Shown in pieces: positions 15,571-24,178 of a stretch of DNA of 35,942 nucleotides. Below the pieces are notes generated by a model that made no database searches, was not told the DNA's origin, and was given only the letters and a program-made list of their open reading frames with translations. The DNA is from CAYLGY01 sp964383325 (GTDB lineage Bacteria; Pseudomonadota; Alphaproteobacteria; Rhizobiales; Rhizobiaceae): NCBI GenBank assembly GCA_964383325.1, contig CAYLGY010000016.1, forward strand, positions 1-35,942, given 5' to 3'. A program made the position numbers and the translations under genes. The stretch's first letter is position 1; each line of letters opens with the position of its first letter.

Positions 15571-16551
15571 GTGCCCGGCTCTGCGCGCGGCGCAATGAAC
15601 GCGCTTCTGCTTCTCGCTGCCCGCCATGGCCGGATCTTCCTGATTCTTGGCCTCCTCGCGGGGATCGGCCTGCCGGATCTCGCTCTGGCGCTGAAGCCGT
15701 GGATCGGCGAAATGATCGCCTTCCTGATGTTTCTTGCCGCGCTGCGCATCGGCCCGCGCCAGGCAGTTGGCGCAGCGCGAGACCTGCGCTGGTCGGTCGT
15801 GCTCGTTCTGGTTTATCAGCTGGTGCTGCCCATGGTGCTGGTAGGTATGCTTCTTGGCCTCGGCTGGACTGGACCGCTGGCAATGGCAGTAGTTCTGGCG
15901 CTGGCCGCTTCCCCGATCACCGGCAGTCCCAATATCACGATGATGACCGGGCACGATCCGGCGCCGGCATTGCGACAGCTGATTGTCGGTACTGCGCTGC
16001 TGCCGCTGACCGTCCTGCCGGTATTCTGGTTGATGCCGGGCCTGAGCGATCCCGCGCTGGTGCTGAAGGCCGCCTTGCGCCTGCTCCTGATCATCCTGCT
16101 TGCTACCGGCTCGGCATTCTTGCTGCATGCCCGCTTCATGCGCCGGCAGGATCCCCGCGTGATCGGAAGCATAGACGGCCTGTCCGCCATTGTTCTCGGG
16201 ATTGTCGTGATTGGCCTGATGTCCGCGGTAGGACCGGCGATCCTGGCGGACCCGATCGCGCTTGTCCTGAATCTCGGGCTCGCCTTCGCGGTCAACTTCC
16301 CGCTTCAGATTGCAGTCGCATTAGGGCTCCACCTCCGGGGCAAGCACCGGATTGCCGTTCCGCTGGCCATCGTCGCGGGCAATCGCAACATGGCGCTCTT
16401 TCTCACCGCACTGCCCATGTCGGTCATGGACCCGATGCTGCTTTTCATCGGCTGCTATCAGATTCCCATGTACCTCACGCCGCTCCTGCTCGGAAAGCTC
16501 TACCGGCATATTGCCGAGCCCGGACCACGCAATGCCGCCTCAGCTATGTAA
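15571..16551 (+). CDS. BASS-family (bile acid:sodium symporter-like) membrane transporter
   Basis: A 326-residue hydrophobic protein with about nine to ten membrane helices and the BASS-type stretch AASPITGSPNITMMTG in mid-protein, with GNRNMALFLTALP in the second repeat. Members move organic acids with sodium; the cargo here is not predictable. The GTG at 15571 lies one base after the TRAP large-subunit stop; an in-frame ATG at 15595 is also possible and neither has a strong ribosome site. Position suggests it is the last gene of the DadA/TRAP operon, perhaps moving a substrate variant or exporting a product (inference). Its 3' end overlaps the 3' end of the opposing dihydrolipoyl dehydrogenase gene by 12 bases. 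Confidence 0.82.
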   Translation: MPGSARGAMNALLLLAARHGRIFLILGLLAGIGLPDLALALKPWIGEMIAFLMFLAALRIGPRQAVGAARDLRWSVVLVLVYQLVLPMVLVGMLLGLGWTGPLAMAVVLALAASPITGSPNITMMTGHDPAPALRQLIVGTALLPLTVLPVFWLMPGLSDPALVLKAALRLLLIILLATGSAFLLHARFMRRQDPRVIGSIDGLSAIVLGIVVIGLMSAVGPAILADPIALVLNLGLAFAVNFPLQIAVALGLHLRGKHRIAVPLAIVAGNRNMALFLTALPMSVMDPMLLFIGCYQIPMYLTPLLLGKLYRHIAEPGPRNAASAM

Positions 16552-17934
16552 AGGCATGCCGAGCGCCGCCAGCGCGGCTTCCTGCAATGCTTCCCCTTGA
16601 GTGGGATGGGCATGGATGGTGGCGGCGATGTCCTCCAGACGGGCGCCCATCTCGATCGCGAGGCCAAACGCCGCAGAGAGTTCCGAGACACCCTGTCCGA
16701 CTGCCTGAATACCAAGGACCAGATGATTGTCAGCGCGCGCGACGATGCGTATGAAGCCTTCCTCCGCCATTCGGGTCATGGCGCGGCCATTGGCACGGAA
16801 CGGGAACCTGGCAGTTTTCACTTCCCGGCCGCCTTGCCGCGCCTGATCCGGGGTCAGCCCGGCGCTGACCACTTCGGGATCGGTAAAGCAGATCGCCGGA
16901 ACGATCCGGTTGTCCCAGGCACGACGCTTGCCGGAAATGATTTCAGCCACCATCGTGCCCTGCGCCATTGCCCGGTGCGCCAGCATCGGCTCGCCCGTCA
17001 CATCCCCGATCGCGAAAATGCCCCGCATGGAGGTCCGGCATTGATCGTCGATGCGGATGAAGCGGCCGTCCATGTCAAGGTCCACCTCCTCCATCCCGAA
17101 CCCGTCCGTAACGGGCCGGCGTCCGACAGTTACCAGCGTCTTCTCGACTTCAAGGCGTCGCTCCTCGCCATTGACTTCGACCTTCACTCCGTTTCCTGCC
17201 AGAGACGGCCCACGCAGGGTAGCACCCGTCAGCAGCTCAACGCCAAGTTCGTTCAACCGATCGGCGACTGGTCTGGTGAGTTCGGCGTCATAATGCGGAA
17301 GGATCCTGTCGGCAGCCTCCACGATCGTCACGCGCGCGCCCATCCGGGCATATGCCGTGCCGAGTTCGAGCCCGATATAGCCCGCGCCGATCACGGCGAG
17401 CGATTCGGGCATTCTCTCGAGTGCCAGCGCCCCGGTCGAAGACAGGACATCGGTGCCGAAGGGGAGCTCGGCCAGTTCGACTGGGGCCGATCCCGTCGCG
17501 ATGACGATATTTCGCGCCCGAACGATCTGCGGCCCGGTCTCGGTGGCTAGTTGAACGGTCTTGCCATCCAGAAACCGCGCCTTGCCGAGAATCGATTTCA
17601 CGTGCGATCGCTTGAGAAGCCCCGCAACGCCATTGTTCAGCCGGCCGACGATACGGTCCTTCCACTCCATGGTTCGGGCGAGATCGAGCTTGGGGGACGC
17701 AACCGTTATCCCCAAGGGAGAGGATTGACGAGAATACAGTACCGCCTTCTCGAATTCCTCTGCCGCATGGATGATCGCCTTGGACGGGATGCAGCCTACA
17801 TTCAGGCATGTGCCACCGAGGCGCCGTTCCTCGACGATCACGGTGTCGATGCCAAGCTGGCCGGCGCGGATCGCGCAACTGTACCCGCCCGGGCCGGCGC
17901 CAATGATCAGCAAGGTGCAGGTAATCTCGTTCAT
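16540..17934 (-). CDS. lpdA: Dihydrolipoyl dehydrogenase (E3) of the branched-chain 2-oxoacid dehydrogenase complex
   Basis: A 464-residue flavoenzyme that reoxidises dihydrolipoamide on E2 and makes NADH. It shows the FAD motif LIIGAGPGGY, the redox disulphide in GGTCLNVGCIPSK (C43, C48), the NAD-binding AVIGAGYIGLELG, the ATGSAP and FAIGDVTG motifs, and the C-terminal catalytic HAHPTQGE (H443, E448). ATG 17934 was preferred because family members begin as M-x-E-I-x-C-x-L-L; an ATG four codons upstream (17946) overlaps the E2 stop. It is the last gene of the E1alpha-E1beta-E2-E3 operon, so it most likely serves that complex rather than pyruvate dehydrogenase. Confidence 0.95.
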   Translation of the reverse strand: MNEITCTLLIIGAGPGGYSCAIRAGQLGIDTVIVEERRLGGTCLNVGCIPSKAIIHAAEEFEKAVLYSRQSSPLGITVASPKLDLARTMEWKDRIVGRLNNGVAGLLKRSHVKSILGKARFLDGKTVQLATETGPQIVRARNIVIATGSAPVELAELPFGTDVLSSTGALALERMPESLAVIGAGYIGLELGTAYARMGARVTIVEAADRILPHYDAELTRPVADRLNELGVELLTGATLRGPSLAGNGVKVEVNGEERRLEVEKTLVTVGRRPVTDGFGMEEVDLDMDGRFIRIDDQCRTSMRGIFAIGDVTGEPMLAHRAMAQGTMVAEIISGKRRAWDNRIVPAICFTDPEVVSAGLTPDQARQGGREVKTARFPFRANGRAMTRMAEEGFIRIVARADNHLVLGIQAVGQGVSELSAAFGLAIEMGARLEDIAATIHAHPTQGEALQEAALAALGMPLHS

Positions 17935-17938
17935 GAGC

Positions 17939-19273
17939 TCAGCCATCGATAAAGATCAGGGCAGGAGTTTCGAGCAACGATTTGAGATGCTGGATGAACA
18001 CGGCCGCATCCCATCCATCGATGACACGATGGTCGAAACTCGAGGAGAGGTTCATCATCTTGCGCGGAACGAAATCGCGCCCATCCCAATGCGGCCGGAT
18101 TGCGATACGGTTGACGCCGACAATGGCGACTTCCGGGCGGTTGATGACCGGCGTGGTCGCTATTCCGCCCAACGCACCAAGCGACGTGACCGTAATCGTG
18201 GATCCGGTCAGTTCCTCTCGCGTGGCCGTGCCATTGCGCGCCGCTTCCGTCAGGCGCGCCAGTTCCGCCGCAAGGTCGCGGAGGCTCCGCGCTTCGGCGT
18301 GGCGAAGGACCGGCACGACCAGGCCCGAGCTGGTTTGCGCAGCAATCCCGACATGAACGCCACCAAACCGGCGGATGATTCCGGCTTCATCGTCATAATG
18401 GGCGTTCATTCGGGGATGGGCGCGAACCGCAAGCACCAGGGCCTGCATCAGGAACGGCAAGAGGGTGAGTTTCGGCTGATCACTGCTCCGGCCGGAATTC
18501 ATCCGCTCGCGAAGGGTCTCCAGTTCCGTAACATCGACCTCTTCGACATAGGTGATCGGCACGATGCGGGAATGCGTCTGCTCCATACGTTCGGCAATGC
18601 GCCTGCGCAGCCCGACAACCTTGATTTCCTCCATCGAAAGGTCCGCCGATCGCGCCGGCGTACCTGGCTGTGCGGTTCCTCGCAGAAACTGCTCCAGATC
18701 CTCATGCAGGATCCGCCCCGCCGGACCGCTGCCACGAATCTGCCGCAGATCGATGCCGGCTTCCCTCGCCCGCAGCCGCACCGCGGGTGACGCCAGGGGT
18801 TTTTCTCCCTCGGGCCTCGGGGCGCCCCCGGCACCCACTTGTCTTGCCAGCCGTGGCGGCATCGCATCCTTCTGGTCAACAGACGGGTTCCTGTCGCTTG
18901 AGGCCGGTTTGACACTGGCCGGCGCAACCACGGGTTCCTGGGCTGCAGCCGCGCTCTCCGGTGCGGCGCGCTCCGGAGCGGCGGTCTTGCCTTCTGGCCT
19001 GTCTTCTTCCGGGTTGCCACTGTCGCTGCCTGCAATTTCGAGCCTGATCAGCGGCGATCCGACCGGGAGCTTCTGCCCGACTTCAGCCCCAAGCCACACG
19101 ACCTTTCCAGCGACCGGGGAAGGAATCTCGACCGTGGCCTTGTCAGTCATGACCGCGGCAAGCACGGTGTCTTCGCGCACCGGGTCGCCTGGCTGGACAT
19201 GCCATTCCACAAGTTCGGCCTCCGCGATCCCCTCACCGACATCAGGCAGGCGAATGACATATTCGGCGCTCAT
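17939..19273 (-). CDS. bkdB: Dihydrolipoamide acyltransferase (E2) of the branched-chain 2-oxoacid dehydrogenase complex
   Basis: A 444-residue E2 core. Domains in order: one N-terminal lipoyl domain (about 3-80, lipoylated K45 in MTDKATVE), an Ala/Pro-rich linker (about 85-160), a peripheral-subunit-binding domain (ASPAVRLRAREAGIDLRQI to EDLEQFL) and the C-terminal acyltransferase domain with SSSFDHRVIDG (H415, D419). It transfers the branched acyl group from E1 to coenzyme A. ATG 19273 overlaps the E1beta stop (ATGA) and has GGAGGA just upstream; the longer frame runs inside the E1beta gene. The stop is four bases from the E3 start. Confidence 0.95.
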   Translation of the reverse strand: MSAEYVIRLPDVGEGIAEAELVEWHVQPGDPVREDTVLAAVMTDKATVEIPSPVAGKVVWLGAEVGQKLPVGSPLIRLEIAGSDSGNPEEDRPEGKTAAPERAAPESAAAAQEPVVAPASVKPASSDRNPSVDQKDAMPPRLARQVGAGGAPRPEGEKPLASPAVRLRAREAGIDLRQIRGSGPAGRILHEDLEQFLRGTAQPGTPARSADLSMEEIKVVGLRRRIAERMEQTHSRIVPITYVEEVDVTELETLRERMNSGRSSDQPKLTLLPFLMQALVLAVRAHPRMNAHYDDEAGIIRRFGGVHVGIAAQTSSGLVVPVLRHAEARSLRDLAAELARLTEAARNGTATREELTGSTITVTSLGALGGIATTPVINRPEVAIVGVNRIAIRPHWDGRDFVPRKMMNLSSSFDHRVIDGWDAAVFIQHLKSLLETPALIFIDG

Positions 19274-20286
19274 GCGTCCTCCATCACCTTGCGCAACGCA
19301 TCCCCCAGCCGTGCCGGCCCGGGGAAATACGCCCATTCCTGCGCATGCGGATAGGGCGTGTCCCAGCCGGTGACCCGGGCGATCGGTGCTTCCAGATGGT
19401 AGAAGCAATGCTCCTGGACCAGCGCCGCAAGCTCTGCCCCGAAGCCGGAGGTCAAGGTTGCCTCGTGCACGACGACGCACCTGCCGGTTTTCTTTACCGA
19501 GGCCGTGATCGTGTCGAGATCGAGAGGCACCAATGTACGCAGATCGATGATTTCCGCATCGACCCCGACATCCGCTGCGGCTGCTTCGGCAACATGAACC
19601 ATCGTGCCATATGCCAGCACGGTAACGGATTGCCCTTCACGCCGCACCGCCGCCTTGCCCAGCGGAACGACGAAATGCCCCTCGTCTACCTGCGAAAGCT
19701 CATGGCTTGCCCAGGGCGTGACAGGCCTGTCGTGATGTCCGTCGAAGGGTCCATTGTACAGCCGTTTAGGCTCCAGGAAGATCACGGGGTCCGGATCCTC
19801 GATCGAAGCGATCAACAGGCCCTTCGCATCGCGGGGATTGGAAGGCTGGACTATCTTCAGGCCACTGACATGCGTAAACAGCGCTTCGGGACTCTGGCTA
19901 TGGGTCTGGCCGCCGAAAATTCCGCCGCCCGTGGGCATGCGAATGACAATCGGGCATGTGAACTGGCCATTGGAACGGTAGCGGAGACGCGCTGCTTCCG
20001 AAACAATCTGGTCATAGGCCGGATAGACATAATCGGCGAACTGGATTTCGACGCAGGGCCGCATGCCGTAGGCCGCCATGCCGATCGCGACTCCGACAAT
20101 GCCCAGCTCACTGATCGGCGTGTCGAAGCAGCGATGTTTCCCGTACTTTTTCTGCAGACCTGCCGTGCAACGAAACACGCCACCGAAATAGCCCACATCT
20201 TCCCCGAACACGACCACCTTCTCGTCACGGCCCATGGCGACATCCATGGCAGAGCGAATGGCCTCGATCATCGTCATGCGCGGCAT
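19270..20286 (-). CDS. bkdA2: 2-oxoisovalerate dehydrogenase E1 beta subunit
   Basis: A 338-residue transketolase-type beta subunit of the thiamine-diphosphate E1 enzyme. Family motifs: VVVFGEDVGYFGGVFRCT, RCFDTPISELGIVGVAIG, EIQFADYVYPAYDQIVSEAA and MPTGGGIFGGQTHSQSPEA, all typical of the branched-chain E1beta rather than the pyruvate enzyme. The C-terminal half contains ATLTSGFGAELAA. It begins three bases after the E1alpha stop and its stop overlaps the E2 start, so the subunits should be made in step. Confidence 0.96.
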   Translation of the reverse strand: MPRMTMIEAIRSAMDVAMGRDEKVVVFGEDVGYFGGVFRCTAGLQKKYGKHRCFDTPISELGIVGVAIGMAAYGMRPCVEIQFADYVYPAYDQIVSEAARLRYRSNGQFTCPIVIRMPTGGGIFGGQTHSQSPEALFTHVSGLKIVQPSNPRDAKGLLIASIEDPDPVIFLEPKRLYNGPFDGHHDRPVTPWASHELSQVDEGHFVVPLGKAAVRREGQSVTVLAYGTMVHVAEAAAADVGVDAEIIDLRTLVPLDLDTITASVKKTGRCVVVHEATLTSGFGAELAALVQEHCFYHLEAPIARVTGWDTPYPHAQEWAYFPGPARLGDALRKVMEDA

Positions 20287-20289
20287 GGT

Positions 20290-21522
20290 TCAAACCCCCA
20301 TCTGCTGGCGCTGCCGGCGCAGATGCGGGGGCATTTCGGCATAGACCCCCTCGAACATGTCGCGCACCGAAGGCTTCCCGCCGGAATGCAACGTGCCGTG
20401 GCGCTCGGCCTCCTTCTGCGCGGCAATTACCTCGTCGAGGATTTCCGCCTCCGCCTGCCTGTGCCGCTCTTCCGACCATGCGCCGATGCGAATGAGATGG
20501 TTCTTCAGCCGGATCACCGGGTCACCGAGCGGCCACGCCTCGGACTCCTCCTTTGGCCGGTAGGCGGACGGATCGTCGGAGGTAGAATGGGCGCCCACGC
20601 GATAGGTGACATATTCGACCAGGGTCGGACCCAGATTGCGGCGCGCCCGTTCGGTGGCCCATTTGGCAACGGCATGGACAGCCAGGTAGTCATTTCCGTC
20701 CACCCGCAATGCGGGAATGCCGAATCCCAGCCCACGCGCCGCAAACGTACCGGCGCCGCCGCGCGCAATGCCCTGGAACGTAGAGATCGCCCACTGATTG
20801 TTGACGATGTTCAGGACAACTGGCGCGCGATAGGTGGAGGCAAAGACCAGCGCCGCGTGGAAGTCGCTTTCCGCCGTCGAGCCATCGCCGATCCACCCGG
20901 CGGCGATGCGGGTATCCCCGCTGATGGCCGACGCCATCGCCCACCCGACAGCCTGGGGAAACTGCGTGCCCAAATTGCCGGAGAGGGAGAAGAAGCCATG
21001 ATCCCGGGCCGAGTACATCACCGGAAGCTGACGGCCCTTCAGCGGGTCGGCGGCGTTCGAATAGATCTGGTTCATCATGTTGACCATTGGATAGCCGCCG
21101 GCAATGAGGAGGCCCGCCTGGCGGTAGGTCGGAAAATTCATGTCGCCCGGCTCGAGTGCCTTGCGGAAGGCGCAGCTGACTGCCTCTTCGCCCATGTGCT
21201 GCATGTAGAACGAGGTCTTGCCCTGGCGCTGGGCCATCAGCATCCGCTTGTCGAAAGCGCGCAGCAGCATCATGTGGCGCAGGCCTTCGTGAAGTTCCTC
21301 CACCGTCAGCGAGCCGGCCCAGGGACCAACGGCCTCGCCATCCCGATTGAGCACCCGGATGATGGAAAATGCGAGGTCTCGGATCGATTCGGCTCCGGCA
21401 TCGATCTCCGGGCGGCCTACGGTCCCCGCCCGTGGAATTCGCACATTGGAGAAATCGGGCGTATCCCCGGGACGCACCTCAGGCTCAGGCACATGCAGGT
21501 TAAGCGGTTCAATCGTAGCCAT
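20290..21522 (-). CDS. bkdA1: 2-oxoisovalerate dehydrogenase E1 alpha subunit
   Basis: A 410-residue alpha subunit that decarboxylates branched-chain 2-oxoacids from valine, leucine and isoleucine. The thiamine-diphosphate motif starts GDGSTAESDFHAAL at 212 and ends NNQWAIST at 241-248. VGAHSTSDDPSAYR (about 309-322) matches the loop carrying the regulatory serine in mammalian BCKDH, a structural element in bacteria. Length fits the Pseudomonas-type BkdA1, which has a similar N-terminal extension. It is first of the four-gene operon. In the 180-base upstream gap a TTGACG overlaps the end of the GFA-domain gene, but no well-spaced -10 box follows, so a separate promoter remains unproven. Confidence 0.95.
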   Translation of the reverse strand: MATIEPLNLHVPEPEVRPGDTPDFSNVRIPRAGTVGRPEIDAGAESIRDLAFSIIRVLNRDGEAVGPWAGSLTVEELHEGLRHMMLLRAFDKRMLMAQRQGKTSFYMQHMGEEAVSCAFRKALEPGDMNFPTYRQAGLLIAGGYPMVNMMNQIYSNAADPLKGRQLPVMYSARDHGFFSLSGNLGTQFPQAVGWAMASAISGDTRIAAGWIGDGSTAESDFHAALVFASTYRAPVVLNIVNNQWAISTFQGIARGGAGTFAARGLGFGIPALRVDGNDYLAVHAVAKWATERARRNLGPTLVEYVTYRVGAHSTSDDPSAYRPKEESEAWPLGDPVIRLKNHLIRIGAWSEERHRQAEAEILDEVIAAQKEAERHGTLHSGGKPSVRDMFEGVYAEMPPHLRRQRQQMGV

Positions 21523-21702
21523 GGGCGAATCACACTCCAGCGCTTCGGCAGATTGTACAGAAAAGCTCGGAGCGGCACGAATCTGTTCGTAGGGGCCCCA
21601 CCCTCAACCGGCCGCCCATTCCGGAGAAAGCCGATAAACCGTCTGGCGCAGTACGCGCAGGCACCGCTGGCAGAATCCGACAGTTATTCGGCTGACCCTG
21701 CG

Positions 21703-22233
21703 TCAACTTGTCCATTTCCCGCAATTCGACTCGCTGGCGGGTGGGGCCGGAAGGTCATGGATCTGACGCCAGCGTTCGGCCAAGGCCTGGAACCCGTCAT
21801 CGGGGCCGGTCTCATAAACCAGCTCCCCAGGTGCAGGCCGAAACCAGGGCTGGGCTGAACGCATCCAGATGTGCCCTGCCGGCCGGAGCCAGGACGTGTC
21901 GTCGAGCGTTCCTGCCTTCAAGGTCCGGGTTGGCTCGCCGGGGCTGCCGTGAAAGATCCGCACGCCGCACGCCGGGCAGAACTTTCCCGTCCGGCGCGCG
22001 CCGGAATCGACGACCCATTCGGTCCGGGCCAATGTCCCCTCGATCTCCATGTCCTGGGAGCGCACGCGCAGAGACTGCCCGAAGGCGCTCGCAGACTGGC
22101 GCTGGCATTCCCGGCAATGGCAGAAATAGAAAACGATCGGTTCAGCCCGGATCCGCAACCGGACCGCGCCGCACTGGCACCCGCCGGTAAGCGGAAGGGC
22201 CGGCATTGCACCCTTGAGCATGACTCCGTCCAT
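21703..22233 (-). CDS. GFA-domain (glutathione-dependent formaldehyde-activating enzyme-like) zinc protein
   Basis: A 176-residue protein with the GFA/CENP-V fold. Zinc ligands are visible as CQC (C19, C21), CHCREC (C38, C40, C43) and CPACG (C86, C89), in the right order and spacing. The family was named for the Paracoccus Gfa protein, but most members have no proven formaldehyde role, so the function is open. ATG 22233 has AGGAGGG five bases upstream. It lies upstream of the keto-acid dehydrogenase operon on the same strand (180-base gap) and is divergent from yebC. Confidence 0.88.
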   Translation of the reverse strand: MDGVMLKGAMPALPLTGGCQCGAVRLRIRAEPIVFYFCHCRECQRQSASAFGQSLRVRSQDMEIEGTLARTEWVVDSGARRTGKFCPACGVRIFHGSPGEPTRTLKAGTLDDTSWLRPAGHIWMRSAQPWFRPAPGELVYETGPDDGFQALAERWRQIHDLPAPPASESNCGKWTS

Positions 22234-22247
22234 TAGATCCCTCCTTC

Positions 22248-22276
22248 TGGACCTTGGCGGCCAAATTCCCTATAAG
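22248..22276 (+). promoter_or_regulatory. Candidate sigma-70 promoter for yebC
   Basis: TGGACC (4/6 match to -35) and TATAAG (5/6 match to -10) are spaced by 17 bases. The start near 22283 leaves a 35-base leader before the yebC ATG. It lies in the 84-base gap shared with the divergent GFA-domain gene. Confidence 0.5.
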
Positions 22277-22317
22277 ACACAGCCTATCCAACAAGATCGA
22301 TCCGGAACAGAGGCAGT

Positions 22318-23067
22318 ATGGCAGGCCACTCACAATTCAAGAACATCATGCATCGCAAGGGTCGGCAAGATGCGGCCCGCTCCAAGATCTTCTCGAAGCT
22401 TGCACGCGAGATCACGGTCGCGGCGAAGTCCGGCCTGCCTGACCCTGAGATGAACCCGCGCCTGCGACTGGCAATCCAGAATGCCAAGGCGCAATCCATG
22501 CCCAAGGACAATATCGAGCGCGCCATCAACAAGGCTTCCGGCGGCGACAGTGAGAATTACGAGGAAGTGCGCTACGAAGGTTATGGTCCTGGCGGCGTGG
22601 CCGTTATCGTCGAGGCGCTTACCGACAATCGTAATCGCACCGCCTCCAGCGTACGGGCCGCATTTACCAAGTCCGGCGGTTCGCTTGGCGAGACCGGGTC
22701 GGTTGCGTTCATGTTCGAACGCGTCGGCGAGATCGTCTACCTGCCCTCGGCCGGAGATGCCGACAAGGTGATGGAAGCGGCGATCGAGGCTGGCGCACAG
22801 GACGTGCAGTCGGACGAATCTGGACATCGAGTCTACTGCGAGTTCGAAGATATTGGCGACGTGTCCGAAGCCTTGCAAGGGGCGCTGGGCGAGGCCGAAT
22901 CCGTTCGCGCAATCTGGCAACCGCAAACCCTGGCGCCAGTTGACGAGGAAAAGGCGAAATCCGTGCTGAAGCTCATCGCCGTACTTGAAGACGATGACGA
23001 TGTGCAGAATGTCTACGCCAATTTCGAAGTCGACGAAGCTACACTGGCGAGGCTCAGTGCCGCATGA
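22318..23067 (+). CDS. yebC: YebC/PmpR family protein (TACO1-like)
   Basis: A 249-residue, full-length member of the YebC family, known as DNA-binding regulators (PmpR) and more recently as ribosome-associated factors that relieve stalling at proline-rich stretches. The diagnostic N-terminus MAGHSQFKNIMHRKGRQD is present (family M-A-G-H-S-x-x-x-x-I-x-x-x-K), then ARSKIFSKLAREI, PKDNIERAI, the RYEGYGPGG motif, and DNRNRT...VRAAFTKSGG. It appears monocistronic: a candidate promoter lies just upstream and a GC-rich hairpin follows. In many genomes yebC neighbours ruvCAB; those genes are not adjacent here. Confidence 0.96.
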   Translation: MAGHSQFKNIMHRKGRQDAARSKIFSKLAREITVAAKSGLPDPEMNPRLRLAIQNAKAQSMPKDNIERAINKASGGDSENYEEVRYEGYGPGGVAVIVEALTDNRNRTASSVRAAFTKSGGSLGETGSVAFMFERVGEIVYLPSAGDADKVMEAAIEAGAQDVQSDESGHRVYCEFEDIGDVSEALQGALGEAESVRAIWQPQTLAPVDEEKAKSVLKLIAVLEDDDDVQNVYANFEVDEATLARLSAA

Positions 23068-23099
23068 GCGGTACCACGGGCTGAACGAATTAGTGACAT

Positions 23100-23127
23100 G
23101 CGCGCGGCGAAGGTAACGCCGGCGCGC
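23100..23127 (+). terminator. GC-rich hairpin downstream of yebC
   Basis: GCGCGCGGCG pairs with CGCCGGCGCGC (10 bp with one bulged G) around a seven-base loop, beginning 33 bases after the yebC stop. There is no following T-run, so if it terminates transcription it does so weakly or with a protein factor. Confidence 0.4.
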
Positions 23128-23231
23128 CAAAGGGTGCATATCACACACCCCGATTCCAGTCCGATCACCCGGCCTTGCCGACTGATGGACCCGATCCCGA
23201 ATGAAGCCATTCGAGCCCGACCAGCTGAACG

Positions 23232-23245
23232 TTGATATCTCTCAA
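23232..23245. promoter_or_regulatory. FNR/FixK/CRP-like binding site
   Basis: TTGAT-ATCT-CTCAA matches the FNR-type consensus TTGAT-N4-ATCAA at 9 of 10 positions and sits inside a 7-bp inverted repeat (ACGTTGA and TCAACGT, 23229-23248). A possible -10 box TAAGAT at 23267-23272 puts the start near 23279 and the box centre near -41, the classical activating position. The gene downstream is the decayed CBS-DUF2267 pseudogene. Confidence 0.45.
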
Positions 23246-23308
23246 CGTCGTGACGAAGGAAGGATGTAAGATCAACTCCGAAGTGGCAGTCACGATGGAG
23301 GTATATCC

Positions 23309-24173
23309 ATGTCTCTGGAGAGATTTCGTCGCAACAGGATGATCATCCTGGCGCCGAACGCTACTGTCTATCAGGCAGCAAGGGCTGGCAGGTGCTCTCG
23401 ATCCGAAAGAAACCCGTCTGCAAGAGTTCATGTCTGAGGGCGTGGTCCAGCGCGAGTGCAATTCCAGCCTGGAAGAGACGGTCCGCCTGATGCGTGAACA
23501 TGGAATCAGGCGGATCCCGCTGGTCGAGGACCAGGAGCCGGTTGGTCTCCTGACCCTCCACGATCTGGTCATTGACAATAGGCTGAAGTTTGAGATCTAC
23601 AAACCATCGTCGAGTTGCAGCTCGAAGTGGGAGCACCGCAGAAGCCTGCCGGAAAACATTATCCCGTCGCACGTAGCAATGCCTCCTCGAACGAGGGCCT
23701 TGATGCGCGCCGGGGACCAGGCTGAACAACCTATGCTGCTTTCCTGAATGCAGTGGCGGACGCCTCGGGACTTTCCCGCAACGCCGCAGAGCTGGCCGTG
23801 CTGATTGCCACCTGCATGCACTACCGCCGATTGACACCAGGGAAAGCTGTAGATCTCATCGCGCAGTTTCCGTCCATGCCCCCTTGCCAGTGCACCACCG
23901 AACCGGATCGTACTGTATCTTGGGAAACCATTATCGACGAGATCGGGCGAGCGCTCGGCATCGATACCACGAAAGCCGAGCGTGTGATGCTTGCGGTCTT
24001 TGAAGGTACTGGCCGGGAACGTATCCGCCGGTCAGATCGCGGAGGTGAGGGGGCAATTGCCTGAAGGAATGAAGGATCTCATTCCCCCTCCTGAGGACAT
24101 GGCAAAAGCAGCCTGCTTCAGCCGCGGCGCCTGCGAGGTCAGCCGCGACCGGCGCGAAACGATCCAGACCTGA
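23309..24173 (+). pseudogene. Degraded CBS-domain/DUF2267 protein gene
   Basis: Coding traces in several frames join into one former gene. It opens at ATG 23309 with GGAGG seven bases upstream and MSLERFRRNRMIILAP, the usual start of CBS-domain proteins of this type. After QAARA (about 23385) most of the first CBS domain is missing and the frame changes; the second CBS domain follows (RLQEFMSEGVVQRE, then EHGIRRIPLVEDQEP and GLLTLHDLVID). Around 23590 the frame shifts again into TIVELQLEVGAPQKPAGKHY, which meets an in-frame TGA at 23723-23725. The DUF2267 part then reads TYAAFLNAVADASGLSR onwards until an extra base near 24005 moves VLAGNVSAGQIAEVRGQLP into another frame. At least four lesions make an intact product impossible. 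Relatives are thought to be stress or low-oxygen proteins. Confidence 0.85.
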
Positions 24174-24178
24174 ACGGA

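Noticed and set aside
19345..21858. An 837-codon open frame on the plus strand across the keto-acid dehydrogenase genes
   Set aside because: It is antisense to E1beta and E1alpha, which have full catalytic motifs; its protein has no recognisable domain and is explained by GC-rich codon bias in the real genes.
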